Part shown: positions 59,210-64,000 of the stretch, one piece after another
Layout of the letters: each line of letters starts with the position of its first letter
Numbering within the stretch: the stretch's first letter is position 1
NCBI RefSeq assembly: GCF_009720385.1
Contig: NZ_ML769302.1
Location: 592,937 to 656,936 of the forward strand
DNA from: Catellatospora vulcania
Lineage (GTDB): Bacteria; Actinomycetota; Actinomycetes; Mycobacteriales; Micromonosporaceae
Reading direction: 5' to 3'
Length of the DNA: 64,000 nt
The notes under the pieces: generated by a model
Told to the model about the DNA's origin: nothing
What the model saw: only the letters and a program-made list of their open reading frames with translations
Database searches by the model: none
Program-made: the position numbers and the translations under genes

Positions 59210-59890
59210 TCAGGCGAAGAGGGCGAAGTAGATGGCTATGTGGTGGCAGATCGCGGCGAGCAGGGTGCAGGCGTGGAAGAACTCGTGGTGGCCGAAGACG
59301 GTCGGCCAGGGGTTGGGGCGGCGCAGCGCGTAGAAGACGGCGCCGACGCTGTAGGTCAGGCCGCCGACGATGAGCAGGACTAGCGCGGTGACGCCGCCGT
59401 TGTGCAGGATGTCGGGCAGCACGGCGACGGCGACCCAGCCCAGCGCGAGGTAGAGCGGCGCGGACACCCAGCGCGGCGCGTGCGGCCAGATCAGCGACAT
59501 CGCCGCCCCGCCCAGTGCGCCCGCCCAGACCAGCGCCAGCAGCAGCGCGGCCTTGCCCGGCGGCAGCAGGAGCAGGCAGAACGGCGTGTACGTGCCCGCG
59601 ATGAAGATGAAGATCATGGCGTGGTCGAGCCGCCGCATGGTCTGGTAGCCGCGTTCGCTCCAGACCCGCCGGTGGTAGAGCCCGCTGACGCCGAACAGCC
59701 CGCAGACGGTGATGCTGTAGACCGCGACGCTGATCACGGGTGTGCTGCCTGGCCGGAACGCGGCGATGGACACCAGGACGATGCCGCAGACCAGCGCGAC
59801 GAAGAAGGCGTACGCGTGCAGCCAGCCGCGCATCCGGGGCTTGCCGATGTCGACGGGGCGCAGGCGCTGCGGGGTGGCTGTGCCAGTCAT
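59210..59890 (-). CDS. TrhA/hemolysin III family membrane protein
   Basis: A 226-residue seven-helix protein of the PAQR/hemolysin III family: SGLYHRRVWSERGYQTMRRL DHAMIFIFIAGTYTPF is split here as LYHRRVWSERGY and DHAMIFIFIAGTYTP, with FGHHEFFHACTLLAAICHHI near the end; His and Asp of the metal site are present. TrhA homologues in Bacillus affect membrane fluidity and energetics. ATG 59890. The 71-bp divergent region to pxpB contains a TTAC-like half palindrome. Confidence 0.9.
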   Translation of the reverse strand: MTGTATPQRLRPVDIGKPRMRGWLHAYAFFVALVCGIVLVSIAAFRPGSTPVISVAVYSITVCGLFGVSGLYHRRVWSERGYQTMRRLDHAMIFIFIAGTYTPFCLLLLPPGKAALLLALVWAGALGGAAMSLIWPHAPRWVSAPLYLALGWVAVAVLPDILHNGGVTALVLLIVGGLTYSVGAVFYALRRPNPWPTVFGHHEFFHACTLLAAICHHIAIYFALFA

Positions 59891-59961
59891 GCCCCCTAGG
59901 CTACGGCACCGTAGGTTACTCGCGCGTAGCCTCTGGGCGTGAGGCCGGTAACATCTGGGAC

Positions 59962-60540
59962 GTGCTGGTCAGGAGGTACGGCTGGGACGGCCTGCTGCTG
60001 GAGGTCGACGACCCGGCGGCGTGGTTCCGCACGCTGCGCGCCGCCCGCGAGCGCGGCGAGCTGACGTGCGAGGAGATCGTGCCCGCGGCACGAACCGTGC
60101 TGCTGCGCGGCGTGCGGGGCGAGCCGCGCTGGACCGACCTCACACCCTCGGCGGCCCCGCCCGCCCCGCCGTCGCGCCTGGACGTCCCGGTGCACTGGGA
60201 CGGGCCGGACCTCGACGCCGTCGCCTCGGCCTGGCAGGCCGACCCGGCGCGGGTGCTCCGGGAGACCGAGTTCACGGTCGCGTTCTGCGGGTTCGCGCCC
60301 GGCTTCGGCTACCTGGCCGGGCTGCCCGAGCGGCGGTGGCTACCCCGACTGGCCAGCCCGCGGGCCCGGGTGCCGGCAGGATCCGTCGCGCTCGCGGGGC
60401 CGTACGCCGGGATCTATCCACGCAGCTCACCCGGCGGCTGGCAGCTCGTCGGCCGCACCGAGCTGGTCCTGTTCGACCTCGACCGGGAGCCGCCCGCGCT
60501 GCTCGCACCGGGCACGTCGGTCAGGTTCACCGATGCTTGA
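59962..60540 (+). CDS. pxpB: 5-oxoprolinase subunit PxpB (KipI-like)
   Basis: A 192-residue protein of the allophanate-hydrolase subunit 1 fold: LEVDDPAAWFRTLRAARERG, FTVAFCGFAPGFGYLAGLPE, VPAGSVALAGPYAGIYPRSS and PGGWQLVGRTEL. With PxpC and PxpA it forms the ATP-dependent enzyme that opens 5-oxoproline to glutamate (known). GTG 59962. It overlaps pxpC by eight bases; the three genes form one operon. Confidence 0.94.
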   Translation: MLVRRYGWDGLLLEVDDPAAWFRTLRAARERGELTCEEIVPAARTVLLRGVRGEPRWTDLTPSAAPPAPPSRLDVPVHWDGPDLDAVASAWQADPARVLRETEFTVAFCGFAPGFGYLAGLPERRWLPRLASPRARVPAGSVALAGPYAGIYPRSSPGGWQLVGRTELVLFDLDREPPALLAPGTSVRFTDA

Positions 60541-61510
60541 GGTGCTGGCGCCGGGGCCGCTGGCGACCGTGCAGGACCTGGGCCGGGTCGGCTACGCCGA
60601 ACTCGGGGTGTCCCGGTCCGGCGCGCTCGACATCGCGGCGCTGCGGCTGGCCAACCGGCTCGTCGGCAACCCGGAGAGCTGTGCCGCGATCGAGCTCACC
60701 TACGGCGGCGCGGCCCTGCGGGCCCACACGTCGGTCTGGTGCGCGCTCACCGGCGCGGCCGCGCCACTGTCGGTCGACGGCCGCCCGGCGCCCTACGGGG
60801 TGGCCTTCGGGCTGCCCGCAGGCTCGAGCCTCGCGATCGGACTCCCGCGGTACGGCATCCGCAGTTACCTGGCCGTGTCGGGCGGCATCGCGGTCGCGCC
60901 CGTGCTCGGCTCCCGCAGCACCGACACCCTCTCCGGCATCGGCCCCGAGCCACTGAACACCGGCCGGATCCTGCCGGTCGGACCGGGCGACCCCGGTGCG
61001 CGGGCCGCAAGCAGCGTGCTGCCCGGAGCAGGCGACGCGAGGCGCGCCGCCGCGCCCCCCGCCCGCGACGCCGTCAGCCCTGAAGTCCGCGGTCCGGAAA
61101 CCGGGGCGATGCCGGCGTCCGGAGCGGGACCGTTCGCGGTCGACTTCGTTCCGGCGACCATGCCGGGCGGCGAGATCCGGCTGCGGGTGCGGCGCGGTCC
61201 GCGCGACGACTGGTTCAGCGACCCCGGTGAGCTGCTGCGACATGCGTACACGGTGGGCCAGGGCGACCGGATCGGGGTGCGGCTGGACGGGCCGCCGCTG
61301 GCCCGCGCGGTGACCGGCGAGCTGCCCAGCGAAGGCCTGCTGGCCGGGGCGGTCCAGGTGCCCGGCGACGGGCGGCCGCTGGTGTTCCTCGCCGATCACC
61401 CGACCACCGGGGGCTACCCGGTCGTCGCGGTGGTCCATCCCGCCGATCTCGGGCTGCTCGCGCAGGCGCGTCCAGGCACTAGGGTGTTCTTCCATGGATC
61501 TCAACGCTGA
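60533..61510 (+). CDS. pxpC: 5-oxoprolinase subunit PxpC (KipA-like), with linker insertion
   Basis: A 325-residue protein of the allophanate-hydrolase subunit 2 fold: LATVQDLGRVGYAELGVSRS, ALDIAALRLANRLVGNPE, YLAVSGGIAVAPVLGSRSTD and LADHPTTGGYPVVAVVHPAD. A 45-residue Ala/Pro/Arg-rich stretch at about 165-205 is not part of the usual fold and looks like an inserted disordered loop. ATG 60533 overlaps pxpB; its end overlaps pxpA by 17 bases. Confidence 0.93.
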   Translation: MLEVLAPGPLATVQDLGRVGYAELGVSRSGALDIAALRLANRLVGNPESCAAIELTYGGAALRAHTSVWCALTGAAAPLSVDGRPAPYGVAFGLPAGSSLAIGLPRYGIRSYLAVSGGIAVAPVLGSRSTDTLSGIGPEPLNTGRILPVGPGDPGARAASSVLPGAGDARRAAAPPARDAVSPEVRGPETGAMPASGAGPFAVDFVPATMPGGEIRLRVRRGPRDDWFSDPGELLRHAYTVGQGDRIGVRLDGPPLARAVTGELPSEGLLAGAVQVPGDGRPLVFLADHPTTGGYPVVAVVHPADLGLLAQARPGTRVFFHGSQR

Positions 61511-62228
61511 TCTCGGCGAGGGCTTCGGCCGCTGGGAACTCGGTGACGACGAGGCCCTGCTCGACGTGGTGACCAGCGCCAACGTCGCCTGCGGCTTCCA
61601 CGCCGGGGACGCGGCGACCATGCGCCGCACCTGTGAGCTGGCCGCGCGGCAGGGCGTGACCGTCGGCGCGCAGGTCGGCTACCGCGACCTGGCCGGCTTC
61701 GGCCGCCGGTTCATCGAGTACGACCTAGACCAGCTCCGCGACGAGATCATCTACCAGGTCGGGGCGCTGCAGGCGCTCGCCGCGGCCGAGGGCGCCCGGG
61801 TTCGCTACCTCAAACCCCACGGCGCGCTCTACCACGCGACCGCGCACATCGACGCGATCGTCGAGGCAGCGCAGGCCACCGCGCTGCCGGTGCTGTGCGC
61901 GCCCGGCTCGCCGCTGGCGACCGCGGCCGGGGACGCGGTCGTGCCGGTCTACGCGGAGGGCTTCGCCGACCGGGCCTACCGGGCCGACGGCACCCTGCTC
62001 CCGCGCAGCAAGCCCGGGGCTGTCATCACCGACCAGGAGGAGGTGGTGGCCCGCGCCCTGCTGATGGCGGTGGACCAGCGGGTCATCGCGCTGGACGGCA
62101 CGGTGCTGCCGCACGCCGTCGACTCCATCTGCCTGCACGGCGACACGCCCGGCGCGGTCGCCCTCGCCCGCGCCGTCCGCGAAGCCCTCCAGTACGCCGA
62201 CGTCCGCCTGCGCCCCTTCCTCTCCTGA
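61494..62228 (+). CDS. pxpA: 5-oxoprolinase subunit PxpA (LamB/YcsF family)
   Basis: A 244-residue TIM-barrel-like protein: MDLNADLGEGFGRWELGDD, SANVACGFHAGDAATMRRTC, GAQVGYRDLAGFGRRF and VRYLKPHGALYHATA are the LamB/YcsF signatures; length matches the family. Supplies the 5-oxoproline-binding part of the PxpABC enzyme. 17-base overlap with pxpC means coupled translation. Ends 19 bases before palindrome copy 6. Confidence 0.96.
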   Translation: MDLNADLGEGFGRWELGDDEALLDVVTSANVACGFHAGDAATMRRTCELAARQGVTVGAQVGYRDLAGFGRRFIEYDLDQLRDEIIYQVGALQALAAAEGARVRYLKPHGALYHATAHIDAIVEAAQATALPVLCAPGSPLATAAGDAVVPVYAEGFADRAYRADGTLLPRSKPGAVITDQEEVVARALLMAVDQRVIALDGTVLPHAVDSICLHGDTPGAVALARAVREALQYADVRLRPFLS

Positions 62229-62247
62229 CCCCCCACCCACCGTGGCC

Positions 62248-62296
62248 GCGACTCCTAAAAGTCGGGGCCAGGTGGGGGTCGAAGCTTAAGAGTTGC
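62248..62296. repeat. Dispersed palindrome, copy 6 (degenerate)
   Basis: Left GCGACTCCTAAAAGTCGGGG and right CTTAAGAGTTGC match the family with several changes that break the stem. Still between converging genes. It looks like a decaying copy. Confidence 0.75.
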
Positions 62297-62318
62297 GCCG
62301 CGGGAGTCGGGGCGGAGG

Positions 62319-63998
62319 TCAGGCGTCGAGGCCGCGCAGGATGAGGGGAAGGCGGTCAAGGCCGTCGGGCGTGATGACGACGGGCACGCCCCAGTCCTGA
62401 CGGGTCAGGTGGCAGGCCGGGTACTCGGCGTCGGCGTCGCAGGTCGCCGCCTGCGCCACGACCTGGAGCACGCCCTGCGGGACCGCCGGGTTGAGGACCA
62501 GCTTGCGGGACAGGTCGGTGGTCACCCCGGACCCTTCGAGCAGCAGCTCGGGCGGAGAGGCGGACACCTCCAGCCGGGTCGGGTCGCCGAAGCTGCGGTC
62601 CAGCTTCTGGCCCGGCGCGGGCGTGAAGATGACGTCCAGCGTGATCGTGCCGGCAGCCAGCGGCGACGGCGGCCGCTCGACCTTGTGCCGCCCGCCGTCG
62701 ACCACGCCGGCCGTGGTGGCGGCCAGCCGGACCAGCCGGTGCGCGGCCGACTCGACCACGATCACGCTGCCGTCCGCGTCGAGCACGACGTCGCTGGGCT
62801 CGGCCAGTCCGCTGTCCACGGTGGACACCGTGCCGTCCTGCCAGCGCCGGACCGCGCCGTTGTACGTGTCGGCGATCAGCACCGAGCCGTCGGGCAGCGC
62901 GCACACACCCAGCGGGTGCTGCAGCAGCGCCTGCTCGGCCGGGCCGTCCACGTGCCCGAAGTCGAACAGCCCCTGCCCGACCGCGGTGTGCATCTGCCCG
63001 TCCTCGATCCAGCGCAGCGAGCTGGTCTCCGAGTCGGCGAGCCACAGCCGGCGGCCGTCGGGCGAGGTGGACAGGCCGGACGGCTGCGCCATCCACACCT
63101 GGTCCAGCGCGCCGTCGCGCAGCGCCTCGACGGTGGTGCCCGCGTACAGGCCGACGGTCCGCTTCACCGGGTCGAACCACCACAGCGTGTGCGTGCCCGC
63201 CATGGCGACGATGACCTTGCCGTCGTACCAGGCGACGTCCCACGGCGAGGACAGGTCCATGGCACGGGCGTCGTGGGCGTGGTCGTCGAGGCTGGACCGC
63301 CACTGCTTGCCGGTGCCGGCGACCGTCGTCACGGCCAGGTCGTCCAGGCGTACGCCGCGCAGCAGGTGGTTCACCGTGTCCGCGACGACGACGTCATAGC
63401 CGACCAGGGCGGCGACGTCCGGCGGCAGCAGGCACACGCCCTGCGGCTCGGAGAAGCTCGCCTGCTCGGGGCCGCCGTCGGCGTGCCCGCGCGCGCCCGT
63501 GCCGACGCGCCGTCGCACCGCAGACAGGTCCCGGTCGAGCACGGCCAGGCTGTGCCGGGCCGAGTCGGAGACGAGCACGGTGCCGTCGGGCAGCGGCAGC
63601 GCCTTGCCGGGGAAGCGCAGCAGGGTGTCGCTCGGCGGCGGGGCCACGAACGGGCCGTCGCCGCGGTGCAGCGTGCCCTTCGCCTCGTGCTTGGCGATCA
63701 GCTGGTCCAGCAGCCGGCGCAGGCCTTCGGCGTGGCCCTCGCCGGCCATGTTCGCCACCACGTAGCCCTCGGGGTCGATCACCGACAGGGTCGGCCAGGC
63801 CTTGGCGGCGTACTGCTGCCACATGTCCATGGTCGGGTCGTCAAGCACCGGGTGGTCCACTCCGTAGCGCTCCACCGCGGCGGCCAGCGCCACCGGGTCG
63901 CGCTCGTGCTCGAACTTCGGCGAGTGCACCCCGATGATCACGAGCACGTCGGCGTACTGCTCCTCGAGCGGGCGCAGCTCGTCGAGCACATGCAGGCA
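62319..63998 (-). CDS. Thioredoxin-like plus NHL-repeat protein (5' end outside window)
   Basis: At least 560 residues; the frame continues through the right edge, where NCLHVLDELRPLE is the helix after the thioredoxin CxxC, so the start lies outside. A thioredoxin-like domain (VIIGVHSPKFEHERDPVALA, WPTLSVIDPEGYVVANMAG) is followed by an NHL/YVTN beta-propeller (LPLPDGTVLVSDSARHSLAV, FSEPQGVCLLPP, ALPDGSVLIADTYNGAVRRW, LDADGSVIVVESAAHRLVRL) and a beta-rich C-terminus with two Cys (CDADAEYPACHL). NHLRC2-like architecture; role in bacteria unknown. Confidence 0.92.
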   Translation of the reverse strand, partial: CLHVLDELRPLEEQYADVLVIIGVHSPKFEHERDPVALAAAVERYGVDHPVLDDPTMDMWQQYAAKAWPTLSVIDPEGYVVANMAGEGHAEGLRRLLDQLIAKHEAKGTLHRGDGPFVAPPPSDTLLRFPGKALPLPDGTVLVSDSARHSLAVLDRDLSAVRRRVGTGARGHADGGPEQASFSEPQGVCLLPPDVAALVGYDVVVADTVNHLLRGVRLDDLAVTTVAGTGKQWRSSLDDHAHDARAMDLSSPWDVAWYDGKVIVAMAGTHTLWWFDPVKRTVGLYAGTTVEALRDGALDQVWMAQPSGLSTSPDGRRLWLADSETSSLRWIEDGQMHTAVGQGLFDFGHVDGPAEQALLQHPLGVCALPDGSVLIADTYNGAVRRWQDGTVSTVDSGLAEPSDVVLDADGSVIVVESAAHRLVRLAATTAGVVDGGRHKVERPPSPLAAGTITLDVIFTPAPGQKLDRSFGDPTRLEVSASPPELLLEGSGVTTDLSRKLVLNPAVPQGVLQVVAQAATCDADAEYPACHLTRQDWGVPVVITPDGLDRLPLILRGLDA

Positions 63999-64000
63999 GT

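Noticed and set aside
59916-59931. TTACTCGCGCGTAG between TrhA and pxpB as a further fatty-acid operator
   Set aside because: One half-site is imperfect (GTAG for GTAA) and the flanking genes are not linked to beta-oxidation.

Overview
The window is very GC-rich actinobacterial chromosome with GTG and TTG starts, ATGA/GTGA stop-start overlaps and several probable leaderless genes. Gene content (tRNA-Leu, fhaA, fhaB, pstP, rodA, pbpA, pknA, pknB, then pabA, class E sortase, DUF881 and crgA) is the envelope and cell-division block that sits near oriC in mycobacteria and related actinobacteria. Scr1-type XRE/DUF397 pairs, STAND regulators and TTG/GTG-started small genes suggest Micromonosporaceae; the family assignment is an inference. 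No insertion sequence, prophage, CRISPR array or rRNA was seen.

Layout. 1-7.6 kb: tail of an acyl-CoA dehydrogenase, a lipoprotein, an XRE-STAND-TPR regulator, a MarR regulator divergent from a glutamate-cysteine-ligase-like enzyme, and a CapA-type phosphoesterase. 7.6-11.1 kb: a polytopic membrane protein and two PASTA membrane proteins that carry no kinase. 11.2-14.4 kb: lower-GC accessory patch with an Scr1 regulator/DUF397 pair and three orphan genes. 14.5-18.4 kb: WecG/TagA glycosyltransferase, nucleotide-sugar epimerase, and an ECF sigma factor translationally coupled to a membrane-anchored Asp-box propeller. 18.5-24.2 kb: OmpR-type two-component system divergent from a lipoprotein/MacA/MacB-like export operon. 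24.4-36.8 kb: tRNA-Leu(CAG) and the Ser/Thr-kinase, FHA, PP2C, elongation-machinery and sortase block. 37-41.7 kb: an EtfD-like Fe-S membrane oxidoreductase and two CNNM/CBS proteins. 42-47.1 kb: a wall-hydrolase island (two paralogous NlpC/P60 proteins, a transglycosylase-like/amidase protein, a LamG protein). 47.3-50 kb: NrtR-like Nudix regulator divergent from an SPFH/NAD-kinase-like pair. 50.2-53.4 kb: TetR, thioesterase, polysaccharide deacetylase, orphans, tRNA-Gly(CCC). 53.5-59 kb: PNPOx-family gene with a perfect SOS box, dcd, a SpoIIE-type phosphatase, a 44-residue small gene, a FadE5-like acyl-CoA dehydrogenase and a SixA phosphatase. 59.2-64 kb: TrhA/hemolysin III, the pxpBCA 5-oxoprolinase operon, and a thioredoxin-NHL protein cut by the window edge.

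Themes. Fatty-acid oxidation links three loci: two acyl-CoA dehydrogenases and the EtfD-like protein. The latter and the FadE5-like gene share TTAC-N6-GTAA operator candidates. Wall growth under PknB/PstP/FHA control is the largest theme; repeated acidic-x-Thr-Thr/Ser-Val-Leu-Pro motifs in the cytosolic tails of a PASTA protein and the sortase could be phospho-acceptors for that system. A dispersed palindrome, GCAACTCTTAAAGAGTCGCG plus its inverse, occurs six times, five of them between convergent genes, and probably ends transcription from both sides. The most system-like novelty candidate is the NrtR-like/SPFH/NAD-kinase-like cluster with two tandem near-identical operators.
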